A stretch of DNA of 35,542 bases, from the IMG/VR virus record IMGVR_UViG_3300042895_001659, positions 1-35,542 of that record; one strand, written 5' to 3'. A program made the translations under genes and the position numbers. Below are positions 1-6,899 of the stretch, in pieces (positions within the stretch are counted from its first letter, which is position 1; each line of letters opens with the position of its first letter). Source of the DNA: a virus. The notes under the pieces are model-generated. The model saw only the letters and a program-made list of their open reading frames with translations. It was not told the origin of the DNA and made no database searches.

Positions 1-5
1 CATGT

Positions 6-413
6 TTAGTCGTTAACTACCGTTACGTTTGGACGGTTCATGTGACCACCTGAGTTGTAGGAGTATTCCCACTTAGGCATGTCATCTCCTGCCATTGCAC
101 CTTCAACAAACTCTGAAAGTACCGATGGGGCTTCTACCCACGATGCGGAACCCACATGGGCACGCTCACGCATGGTGTCTGCTGCATGCTTGTACATCAT
201 TTCAGGGTTGTTGTGGTTCATTCGCATAGGCGATGGTGCGGTGTCCTCATAGGCTCCACGACCAAAGTCGTTTGGAACGTCAGTGTCGGTTGCAACACCT
301 TCTTCAAAGCGAAGCGGTCCCTTATTACCTGGAATGCTCGGAGCCATTGTACGCTCAAACATAATTTCATTACGTGCTTTTTCAGGCATCATAGGGGCTG
401 GTGATACTGTCAT
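6..413 (-). CDS. Small hypothetical protein between terminase and left edge (135 aa)
   Basis: I do not recognise this protein. It is hydrophilic, rich in Met, Pro and Glu, and has no membrane segment or signal peptide. The reading frame is open further upstream, to 503, but that would overlap the end of the terminase gene and begin with an unlikely hydrophobic stretch. The ATG at 411-413 has a strong Shine-Dalgarno sequence (GAGGAG, 6 nt upstream), so I chose it. The stop is at 6-8, and an ATG for a further minus-strand gene lies at 1-3, running out of the window. By position after the terminase, that next gene could be the portal, and this one a small head-related protein; both roles are inference from gene order only. 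Confidence 0.7.
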   Translation of the reverse strand: MTVSPAPMMPEKARNEIMFERTMAPSIPGNKGPLRFEEGVATDTDVPNDFGRGAYEDTAPSPMRMNHNNPEMMYKHAADTMRERAHVGSASWVEAPSVLSEFVEGAMAGDDMPKWEYSYNSGGHMNRPNVTVVND

Positions 414-453
414 ATATACTCCTCGTAGATAAGGGTTTCTTTCAAGAATACCA

Positions 454-2019
454 CTAATTAAAAAACGGGTTTTCGCCAACTTGAACAGTAGGCATAGTAT
501 CATGTACCGTCATAGCGCATGCGAGAGCCAGTGAATCTGGATAATCATCAAATGCACCCTTCTCATTAGGCGCTTCTGCCAGCATATATGGACCCCGATA
601 TACCTTTTCCAAGTCATTCATTTGCTGATTAAATCGCTTCCAATTCCTAGTTCTACGGGCTTTAGAGTGCCCAGGAATAACTAACTGCTCTCGTTGGATA
701 AGTTCAGTTAAGTGAATCCAGCGCTCATTTTGTGCTTTTGAATCAGAACTCATTGCTAGTACTTCAATGTCAGGTAGGAGTATCTTTAGTCGTTCAGCAA
801 CTGCGCCACCAACACCTTGAGAGTCTACGCCTATGCGGAACACATCATAATTTCTTAAAAAGTCAATAATTTGAAAGTATTGGCTTTCCCATTCCTCATT
901 GTTAATTTCCAACCAGTTAAGGATTCGGTGCTCGTAAAACCCAAAAGGATCTGCATGGTCCCAGTCAACCCAAAGTACGGTTACAACCGTAGAGTCATTT
1001 GATCTGGCAACATCAATACCCACCACTACTGGGGTTCTCCACCACTGTTTAACTAGTGGCATTGACGTGTCATACAGCCGTTCCATGCGCTCTTCAGTAA
1101 CGAACATACCCTTTTCAAGCATCCATCGGTTACAGTACGACATCTGAAACTCATCAGAGTCTTCACCAATTCGCAACTTTTCTTTAGAAATAAACTTTCC
1201 GTAGTTTGCATTGTACTTAGAAGCAATACGGTGATCGTACTCAAAGTGGCAGTCTCGTATGTTTTTCCTACCCTGAGTGCTTCTACGCTTGTTGTATTGG
1301 ATCATTTTATAAAAATAAGATTTAGTTCTAGATGCTGTTCCAGTGAGCATGATGCTTCCGTTGTTAAACGCCAACATCGGCTTGATTGACTTGGTAATCA
1401 TAAACTCATCGGCTTCCTGAGCCTCGTCAATAAGCACAAAGTGGTAGGTCTTTGACTCAATCTTTGCCTTTGGGTTACAAGTCTGCATTCGGCAGATAGA
1501 ACCAGAGCGCTTCATGGTGATGATTTTTCCCTTACCACGAGTACCACCAGAGGTAGCCTTGTCATCAATCTCTGGATCTAGCAAGAAATTCATAGCATGC
1601 TCACTAGTTAAGCGACTAACAATACGACTAAACACTGTGTCTGCCTGATCTTCCGTAGGAGCAAACACCCCAACCCAGAAACCTTTTTCAAACTTAGATA
1701 ACCATGTGGGATAAACTTTGGCAAGTTTTGGCAAGATAACCATCTGCGCCGCTAATACGTTAGAGAGAACTTCTGATTTTCCGCTTTGGCGAGTTGCTAT
1801 AAGTGTAATCTCTTCACCGTCACCTAAGACAATAGATTCAATAATTCGGTAAGCAATCGGGATTTGATAAGGGAAGAACTCAACATCACAAAACTGTTCT
1901 GTAAATAAAACTAATTTTGTAACTAACTGGTCAACAAATTCAGCAGAGGTCTCATCAAGTTCCTCGCCAATATCTTCAGGTAATAACTCAGATTCTTCGT
2001 CAATTAGGGCTTCAGCCAT
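454..2019 (-). CDS. terL: Terminase large subunit (521 aa)
   Basis: DNA-packaging motor: an N-terminal ATPase drives DNA into the prohead and a C-terminal RNase H-like nuclease cuts it. Residues 76-82 (TRQSGKS) form the Walker A-type loop, 195-199 (VLIDEA) the Walker B box with its catalytic Glu, and 226-230 (TGTAS) the coupling motif III. The nuclease half shows acidic residues D335 (GIDVARSNDST), D399 (IGVDSQG) and D491/D492/D495 (DDYPDSLALA), the usual three-site pattern. Length is normal for a full enzyme, so it appears intact. The start at 2019 follows the upstream gene stop by 5 nt; no good Shine-Dalgarno is present, but TAGCCT lies 7 nt before the ATG, compatible with a leaderless start. 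No small terminase is evident; one of the short genes immediately upstream might encode it. Confidence 0.96.
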   Translation of the reverse strand: MAEALIDEESELLPEDIGEELDETSAEFVDQLVTKLVLFTEQFCDVEFFPYQIPIAYRIIESIVLGDGEEITLIATRQSGKSEVLSNVLAAQMVILPKLAKVYPTWLSKFEKGFWVGVFAPTEDQADTVFSRIVSRLTSEHAMNFLLDPEIDDKATSGGTRGKGKIITMKRSGSICRMQTCNPKAKIESKTYHFVLIDEAQEADEFMITKSIKPMLAFNNGSIMLTGTASRTKSYFYKMIQYNKRRSTQGRKNIRDCHFEYDHRIASKYNANYGKFISKEKLRIGEDSDEFQMSYCNRWMLEKGMFVTEERMERLYDTSMPLVKQWWRTPVVVGIDVARSNDSTVVTVLWVDWDHADPFGFYEHRILNWLEINNEEWESQYFQIIDFLRNYDVFRIGVDSQGVGGAVAERLKILLPDIEVLAMSSDSKAQNERWIHLTELIQREQLVIPGHSKARRTRNWKRFNQQMNDLEKVYRGPYMLAEAPNEKGAFDDYPDSLALACAMTVHDTMPTVQVGENPFFN

Positions 2020-2024
2020 ACGTA

Positions 2025-2285
2025 CTAGGCTACACCATCCCCAAAATCAAACTGTAGTTGATCTGGGTTTGGTAAACGGGGTCTGTATAACTCTTTCATT
2101 TCAGCCAACTCATCCATTACGTTCTCTACTTGCAATATGAAATCGTACATATCCTCAGTATTAGCAACCAATTGGTAGTTAATCCGCTTCAGCAACCCAT
2201 GATGGGGAAAGGCGTTAATCCGATAAGCAACTTGTTGAGCAAGGGTAATTGTCTTATCCATCTTAATTTCTTCAGCGGATCTCAT
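2025..2285 (-). CDS. Hypothetical protein (86 aa) upstream of terminase
   Basis: Unrecognised. The protein is mostly helical in appearance, with an acidic, Leu/Met-rich central part (VENVMDELAEMKELY) that could form a coiled coil, and an acidic C-terminus. Its ATG overlaps the stop of the gene before it (ATGA, 2282-2285), indicating translational coupling in a tight operon with the terminase, which starts 5 nt after this stop. Size, helical content and position would fit a small terminase subunit or a head-assembly helper, but no DNA-binding motif is clear to me, so I leave it unnamed. Confidence 0.75.
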   Translation of the reverse strand: MRSAEEIKMDKTITLAQQVAYRINAFPHHGLLKRINYQLVANTEDMYDFILQVENVMDELAEMKELYRPRLPNPDQLQFDFGDGVA

Positions 2286-2527
2286 TTAGTTGTCCTGCTT
2301 TCTAGTTCTGCCCAAATTACTTGTAATGCCTCTATGCAATCCCGTACTTCACTAGACGGAGAACTCTTGTATCTCCAACCATCAAAGGAAGAACCAAGTG
2401 ACATAATGGTTGTATCCATCCAGGTGTACAAGGATGGTGTATCTAAACGAGATGCTCGCTGTTGCGCTTTACTAATAGGTTGGTTGTCCAAACCAACTAA
2501 CGTTTTTTTGAATATACCTATCGCCAT
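2282..2527 (-). CDS. Hypothetical protein (81 aa)
   Basis: Unrecognised soluble protein. It has a basic N-terminus (MAIGIFKKTLVGL), a central Trp/Tyr-rich section and an acidic helical end around residues 60-76. Its ATG lies inside the end of the preceding gene (stop at 2518) and its stop overlaps the next start by four bases, so it is the middle gene of a three-gene overlapping unit leading to the terminase. The overlap structure and the uninterrupted frame support it as real. Confidence 0.7.
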   Translation of the reverse strand: MAIGIFKKTLVGLDNQPISKAQQRASRLDTPSLYTWMDTTIMSLGSSFDGWRYKSSPSSEVRDCIEALQVIWAELESRTTK

Positions 2528-2793
2528 GTTGTAATCTCCCTGACTGTTGTGTCTAACACTCGGCCTTCTATTGCTCTGAGGATACCATCAGTTTCATTCA
2601 ATGGTTCTTGTCGGCGGCAAAAACCAAACTGTAAAAGGTATTTCCCCATCTTAATTTGTGGACCTTTTCCAATTCTCCAATGCCCGCCTAATTCCTTAGT
2701 CCAACCTATGCATACTTTTGGCGTACTGCTAGTGGCTGTATCCCTAACAATCCAATAGATACGCCCAACCCCGTGAACAATATTTAAACCCAT
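2518..2793 (-). CDS. Hypothetical protein (91 aa), first gene of the terminase unit
   Basis: Unrecognised small protein with a beta-rich look, many Gly, Trp and Arg residues and two cysteines, but no metal-binding spacing. There is no Shine-Dalgarno sequence. TAGACT lies exactly 6 nt before the ATG (2800-2805), the same spacing seen before several other genes here, so a leaderless transcript beginning at the start codon is likely. It overlaps the following gene by 10 nt and probably heads the operon that ends with the terminase. Confidence 0.68.
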   Translation of the reverse strand: MGLNIVHGVGRIYWIVRDTATSSTPKVCIGWTKELGGHWRIGKGPQIKMGKYLLQFGFCRRQEPLNETDGILRAIEGRVLDTTVREITTWR

Positions 2794-2799
2794 TGGGTT

Positions 2800-2805
2800 A
2801 GTCTA
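2800..2805 (-). promoter_or_regulatory. Leaderless -10 box TAGACT for 2793
   Basis: TAGACT ends 6 nt before the ATG of the first gene in the terminase unit, with no Shine-Dalgarno. Confidence 0.5.
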
Positions 2806-2811
2806 ACGCTT

Positions 2812-3375
2812 CTAAGTACCCCAATCAAATGGTAGTTGGTTTTGGTCTTTATTTTGTTTATTAATTGCTGGGAACCCTTGATCTTGTTGCTGCTGGCTGA
2901 ATGCACCATGTTGAAACTTTGCACCAAGTGGTGTTGCTGACGGACGAGAAAAGTGTGTTGCATCAGACTTAACATACCCACCTGTCATACCGCCTGTGTT
3001 AAATGTCTTACCTTTAGATAAAGCATCATAAAAGTTAATGGCCTGATATACGGGAACATTATTGAACACATACTGGGTAGGGTTTTTTCTTCCTGCCTTG
3101 CCACGGAAATCCATGTAAATGTCACCAATTAACGTATCTGGGTTAAAGAAGTATTGGACAAATGTAAACCGAGTACTGTCTTGTCCGTTCGTGTTTTCTC
3201 CCAACATTTCATCAGTGGCATTATCAATACCACCACTGGCAGCAGTCCACGGGTCAAAGTTTTCTTCTTTATTAAAGAGCGCTTCTTTAGTTTTTTCATC
3301 GGCATATGAAAAAGCCTGTAATGAGTCCTGCACACGGGCTTTGCCCATTGCTCCTAAACCTCGTGCTCTAGCCAT
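2812..3375 (-). CDS. KTSC-domain-like protein (187 aa)
   Basis: Residues 67-127 resemble the KTSC domain, a short module of unknown biochemical function found in phage and bacterial proteins. It contains a strand resembling L-x-V-x-F-x-x-G (IGDIYMDFRG), then YVFNNVP, and ends with SKGKTFN, close to the family's ALxxASSKGKYFNxxI ending. The rest is Gln/Asn/Gly-rich and probably disordered, ending QLPFDWGT. TATAAT lies 6 nt before the ATG with no Shine-Dalgarno, so transcription probably begins at the start codon. It stands alone between the sugar operon and the terminase unit. A virion or head-associated role is possible, but only from position. Confidence 0.72.
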   Translation of the reverse strand: MARARGLGAMGKARVQDSLQAFSYADEKTKEALFNKEENFDPWTAASGGIDNATDEMLGENTNGQDSTRFTFVQYFFNPDTLIGDIYMDFRGKAGRKNPTQYVFNNVPVYQAINFYDALSKGKTFNTGGMTGGYVKSDATHFSRPSATPLGAKFQHGAFSQQQQDQGFPAINKQNKDQNQLPFDWGT

Positions 3376-3381
3376 GCACTA

Positions 3382-3387
3382 ATTATA
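3382..3387 (-). promoter_or_regulatory. Leaderless -10 box TATAAT for 3375
   Basis: TATAAT ends 6 nt before the KTSC-like gene ATG, in the gap after the sugar operon. Confidence 0.6.
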
Positions 3388-3412
3388 GATTACTTCCCTA
3401 AGAAGCAGTTTA

Positions 3413-4279
3413 TTACCTTTGTGCCCGTACAGCCCTTGCGATTCCTTCTTCAAGGGATATCTTTGGGGTGTAGAAAGACAACATTTTTGTAGGGTCGCAA
3501 ACGCGATATTGGACACCTTCTGGTGCTCCAATTATCCTTTCAAACTCAGGAGAGTAACCGCATTCAGTTGCTACTAAAGTTGCCAAGTCATTAAATGAGG
3601 TGACTCGCCCAAGCCCTAAATTTACTGGACCTTGTATGTCTTGTCGCACGGCTTCTAATGTTGCCGCAACAACGTCTTCCATATGTATGAAGTCTCTTAC
3701 TTGATTACCCGAACCCCAAATTTTAAATGGATTTGCTTTTTCAACACCACGTTTAATAAATGACGGGAAAGGGTAGTCAAGCGACTGGTCCTCACCATAC
3801 CCAGAAAACGGACGGAATATATGGACTCTCAGCCCTTCTTTTTCTGCATAACTTGCAAGCATCTCTCCAGTTAGTTTTGCCCAACCGTATGTGTAGTCAG
3901 GAGATTGAATGTTGTTTAAATCAATATCCGACTCAGTTAGGTGGTGAGTAGAACCATAATCTTGCAATTTAATTGGATAGGCAGCCGAAGAAGAATAATA
4001 AATAATCCTTCCTGGTTTTGTTCTTAACGCCCACTGAAACAATTCAGAATCAATTGCGAGGTCTACTGCGACAGACAACGGCTCACCCTCTATGGTTGCT
4101 CGCCCTCCAACAATTGCCGCTAAGTGAACAACGAGGTCAAAGTGTGTTTCATCTGTTGCAAAAAACTTACGAGCATCTATTCCGTTTTTTATGTCTACAC
4201 CTGTGATGTCGTGACCATCAAGCGCTTTGTGGAAATATCCCCCAACAAACCCTGCATCGCCAGTAATAAGAATTTTCAT
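3413..4279 (-). CDS. NAD(P)-dependent sugar epimerase/dehydratase (288 aa)
   Basis: Extended short-chain dehydrogenase acting on nucleotide-activated sugars. The N-terminal Rossmann loop is ITGDAGFVGG (residues 5-14), followed by acidic D29 for NAD binding, VHLAAIVGG (51-59), the catalytic Ser region YYSSSAAYP (94-102) and the YxxxK catalytic pair Y131/K135 (TYGWAKLTGE). The C-terminal half has the substrate-side motifs FRPFSGYG and GSGNQVRDFIHMEDV. The closest relatives by eye are GDP-fucose synthase and UDP-glucose epimerase types; substrate cannot be assigned. It is the last gene of the glycan operon, overlapping the methyltransferase stop (ATGA). It could supply an unusual sugar for decorating virion proteins or for altering the host surface. 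Confidence 0.92.
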   Translation of the reverse strand: MKILITGDAGFVGGYFHKALDGHDITGVDIKNGIDARKFFATDETHFDLVVHLAAIVGGRATIEGEPLSVAVDLAIDSELFQWALRTKPGRIIYYSSSAAYPIKLQDYGSTHHLTESDIDLNNIQSPDYTYGWAKLTGEMLASYAEKEGLRVHIFRPFSGYGEDQSLDYPFPSFIKRGVEKANPFKIWGSGNQVRDFIHMEDVVAATLEAVRQDIQGPVNLGLGRVTSFNDLATLVATECGYSPEFERIIGAPEGVQYRVCDPTKMLSFYTPKISLEEGIARAVRAQR

Positions 4280-4836
4280 TTACATCCCCACATTCCATAT
4301 ATGTATGGTTCGCCAAATACTGTCGTGTCCAGCATAACAAAAACATCTGGGGTCCACCCAGCATTCTTCAGAAGCATCTCAACATCTTGCTTACCCCAAG
4401 CCCAATAGTGCTCATCGTTCGTGTCATACCAAGCATCAATTGGAGTTGAAAGGACCAGTGTTTGTGATTTACTTCTTATTAAGTTTAGGACTGAACTTGG
4501 GTCTTCAACATGCTCAATACTTTCTGAACAAATATACAAGTCTACATTTTCAATCTTTTTTAAATTAACTTCCAACGAACCAGAGTATTCATAGCCCTCT
4601 GCATAATCACCAAGTATGGTCTTCTCAACATCCAATGCTTTGGCAATTGCACCATTACCACAACTCAGATCAGCAACTGATTTTGCCTCTGCTTGATATG
4701 CCATGTCCTTAGCAAGTTGTATTGTCATGTTTACACGAATACCATGCCCTCGCCCATAGATTGCATGGTCGTGTGGTGTGGTGTATATTTCTGCTAATTC
4801 TTTAGCAGTATAAAACTCCCGTAACTTCTTTATCAC
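4276..4836 (-). CDS. Class I SAM-dependent methyltransferase (186 aa)
   Basis: Small Rossmann-like methyltransferase. Motif I is VADLSCGNGAIAKAL (residues 54-68), the SAM-binding glycine loop. The acidic segment VDLYICSESIEHVEDP resembles motif IV of the UbiE/glycan methyltransferase type, and LVLSTPID follows. It lacks the DPPY or PC motifs of DNA methyltransferases, so methylation of a sugar or small molecule is more likely than DNA modification. Both ends overlap neighbours by four bases, within the glycosyltransferase/epimerase operon. O-methylation of a transferred sugar is the simplest reading, but that is inference. Confidence 0.88.
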   Translation of the reverse strand: MIKKLREFYTAKELAEIYTTPHDHAIYGRGHGIRVNMTIQLAKDMAYQAEAKSVADLSCGNGAIAKALDVEKTILGDYAEGYEYSGSLEVNLKKIENVDLYICSESIEHVEDPSSVLNLIRSKSQTLVLSTPIDAWYDTNDEHYWAWGKQDVEMLLKNAGWTPDVFVMLDTTVFGEPYIYGMWGCK

Positions 4837-5543
4837 CTATGGACCGTCATGTCATGACCACGGGTTTCAATTGCGCCTACTGCTACAGGGTAATGTATTG
4901 CTTCACAATCTTCCCGTACATACGTTGGGATGTGTAGGTAGTTAAGAGCATCGTGATGGAAACATGGGTCATCTGACATGTTCGCATCAAGATCCCATCG
5001 CCAGCGAATACCAGAAAACACAGACCTTGCTATAAAAATTGCAGCGGCGGAAGCCATTGCATTCATTACTGGGTATGGGTATGCCTCAACATATGGACCA
5101 CGTAAGCCGTATGTAGAAATGTACGGAGCACACAATGGGTGATCCATTTCAAGCATCCTTGGAAGAATGTCATCAGGTGGCATACAATCGGCAGCCATAA
5201 ACAAAAGATGTGTGCACCTTGGGTCTGACATTGCAAAATCGTTGACGAGACTCTGTCCCGCAGTGATATGTCGTATACGATTTTTGGTGGTGACTTCAGT
5301 CCTCTTGTCGTCTAGTGAGTATGTCCAGTATGTGCCACCAATGGCTTCAAGGCGTTCAATAAACGGTTTAAAAGGTTCTAAACCACGAGCGTCTACTTGG
5401 ATCGCTGCAAAGTATGTAACGTCAGTCCAATTTCCAAACTGTTGATATTTTTCTTTTACCTGTTCTGCATTTTTCATCCAAGAACCCCAGTGGTCCTCAT
5501 TGTCCATTACAAATGCTGCAAGTGTTGTTCCTACGACTATCAT
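4833..5543 (-). CDS. GT-A-type glycosyltransferase-like protein (236 aa)
   Basis: Probable family-2-like glycosyltransferase domain. A short N-terminal strand is followed by a helix-rich part, then HLLFMAADCMPPDDILPRML, which occupies the place of the DxD metal/nucleotide-sugar site; only one Asp of the usual pair is clear, so the site is atypical. Downstream, AAAIFIARSVFSGIRW and DANMSDDPCFHHDA fit the acceptor-loop and catalytic-base regions of GT-A enzymes. It overlaps both neighbours by four bases and so is co-translated with another glycosyltransferase, a methyltransferase and an epimerase. The likely task is attaching a sugar to a virion protein or host envelope glycan; donor and acceptor cannot be read from sequence. 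Confidence 0.78.
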   Translation of the reverse strand: MIVVGTTLAAFVMDNEDHWGSWMKNAEQVKEKYQQFGNWTDVTYFAAIQVDARGLEPFKPFIERLEAIGGTYWTYSLDDKRTEVTTKNRIRHITAGQSLVNDFAMSDPRCTHLLFMAADCMPPDDILPRMLEMDHPLCAPYISTYGLRGPYVEAYPYPVMNAMASAAAIFIARSVFSGIRWRWDLDANMSDDPCFHHDALNYLHIPTYVREDCEAIHYPVAVGAIETRGHDMTVHR

Positions 5544-6622
5544 AATTTCGCTATCCTCTCCATAACTTCATTCCAATCCGATCCACGAACTTCCATTGAA
5601 AATACATCTCTAACTATTTCATAATTTACAATTGCTTCATCTTTACGCATTTGTGGGTTTACTAATTCTCCTAAATGATAAGCCCACTCTTCCTTACTAT
5701 TTGCAACCCTACCAACCCCTAACTCAGCAAGGTATTGGTATTCTGGTGCTTTAGAGGCAATGAAAGGTACGCCAGCAGCAGCATACTCTAAACCTTTAAT
5801 AAAGGATTTGGCATGGTTAAAGGGAAGATCACTAAGAGGTACAATACCAATATCTATTGGGGGAAATAACTTTGGATAATCTAAGATTGGAGCCATCGGC
5901 ATAGTAGTGCAACGTGCTTTTGGAAGACCAAGTTGCTCATAGGCATAAGGTGCATCTGGGGTATGACCTGAATGGTGAAACTTTAAATTGTGTTTAGTAA
6001 ACTGTTGGTGAATGTGGGGGCGCAGTGTTTCTAAATCCCCAGACCTCCAAGGTGTTGCACCCACCCACCCAACTACAGGTTTGTATTTTGCCACATCTTT
6101 ACGGCGGGTCCACCTAGCAATATCTATTCCATTGCGAACCAAGAACACATTGTTTCTGCGCTTTGAATAGAAATCGTATAGAAAGGGGGTAGAAGTAATT
6201 ACTGCATCTGCTTCATAAATCATTTTTATGTAATGGTCACGATTGTTTTCAGGATCACGCAGAGGGTCAGTGCTGACATATGCACGGTTATTTTCGTCTA
6301 ACCCCTCAAAAAAGTCATCAACGTCTACAACAATGGTTTGACCAAGTGCCTGGGCTTTTCGGACATGCTCTGTAATAGATTTACGCATAACCAATTTAAA
6401 TACAAGGATATTCCAACCATGTACGGCTTGGTCTTCTTTAATAATTTGACCGTAGCCATATTCTTCATGCCAGCGTGGGAAGCCCATACTGACCTTCCAC
6501 CCAAACTTCTCTAACTCTTTCATAGGTAGCAAACAGCGGTACCAAGCGCAACCGTTAGGTTGTAATGGTTTTGTTCCCCAAGCCCAATCGTATGTTAAAA
6601 ATGAAATTGTTTTGTTTTGCAT
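5540..6622 (-). CDS. GT-B (GT4-like) glycosyltransferase (360 aa)
   Basis: Two-domain GT-B glycosyltransferase. The N-terminal part begins with a strand (ISFLTYDWAWG) and a conserved acceptor region; VVDVDDFF and ADAVITSTPFL come before the hinge LVRNGIDIARW. The C-terminal nucleotide-sugar domain contains VGWVGATPWRSGD and the donor-binding run SFIKGLEYAAAGVPFIAS, the GT4 E-x7-E region. I chose the ATG at 6620-6622; a GTG two codons upstream (6628) is also possible, but AGAGAG is better spaced for the ATG. This is the first enzyme of the overlapping glycan operon and starts 9 nt after the small membrane protein gene. It should retain or transfer a sugar from an NDP or GDP donor; the acceptor is unknown. 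Confidence 0.9.
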   Translation of the reverse strand: MQNKTISFLTYDWAWGTKPLQPNGCAWYRCLLPMKELEKFGWKVSMGFPRWHEEYGYGQIIKEDQAVHGWNILVFKLVMRKSITEHVRKAQALGQTIVVDVDDFFEGLDENNRAYVSTDPLRDPENNRDHYIKMIYEADAVITSTPFLYDFYSKRRNNVFLVRNGIDIARWTRRKDVAKYKPVVGWVGATPWRSGDLETLRPHIHQQFTKHNLKFHHSGHTPDAPYAYEQLGLPKARCTTMPMAPILDYPKLFPPIDIGIVPLSDLPFNHAKSFIKGLEYAAAGVPFIASKAPEYQYLAELGVGRVANSKEEWAYHLGELVNPQMRKDEAIVNYEIVRDVFSMEVRGSDWNEVMERIAKL

Positions 6623-6631
6623 GCACACTCT

Positions 6632-6802
6632 CTACTCGTTGTCATCCCCTTTTGCAAAGAGTGTAGCGCAGTGTACAACCAATCCAAGTATTGTTATCCA
6701 AACACCCCAAGACAGGGTGTCACCTGACAGGGTGATAAGAACCATCCCCGTTCCTGCCAGAGTCCAGGTCAAGCCATGGATTTCAGATAAAAGTTTCTTC
6801 AC
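6632..6802 (-). CDS. Small membrane protein, two predicted TM helices (56 aa)
   Basis: A GTG at 6800-6802 is preceded by a strong AAGGAG ribosome-binding site and opens a 56-codon frame ending TAG at 6632-6634. The product has a short basic N-terminus (MKKLLSEIHG), a hydrophobic segment at about residues 11-27 (LTWTLAGTGMVLITLSG), a turn, a second at 33-50 (GVWITILGLVVHCATLFA), and an acidic tail KGDDNE. This topology and size suit a small holin-like or superinfection-type membrane protein, but there is no sequence signature I can name. It lies between the exported repeat protein and the glycosyltransferase operon, 9 nt ahead of the latter, and may be co-transcribed with it. Confidence 0.8.
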   Translation of the reverse strand: MKKLLSEIHGLTWTLAGTGMVLITLSGDTLSWGVWITILGLVVHCATLFAKGDDNE

Positions 6803-6821
6803 AATGCTCCTTAACGATTTG

Positions 6822-6833
6822 CCCTATATAGGG
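6822..6833. repeat. 12-bp perfect palindrome CCCTATATAGGG
   Basis: A perfect palindrome lies in the 97-nt gap between the exported repeat protein and the small membrane protein gene, about 20 nt upstream of the latter's GTG. It includes TATATA, which could also serve as a -10 element for the membrane-protein/glycan operon. It might be an operator, or simply an A/T-rich promoter. No other copy was noticed in the window. Confidence 0.4.
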
Positions 6834-6899
6834 GTACCTCTACCTACCTACGGCTTGTCTACGGGGCTCCTAGAGGGCTCTACGTGGATTGTGGTGATG

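Noticed and set aside
414-503. N-terminal extension of the left-edge small protein
   Set aside because: It would overlap the terminase end and lacks a ribosome-binding site, whereas the ATG at 413 has GAGGAG.
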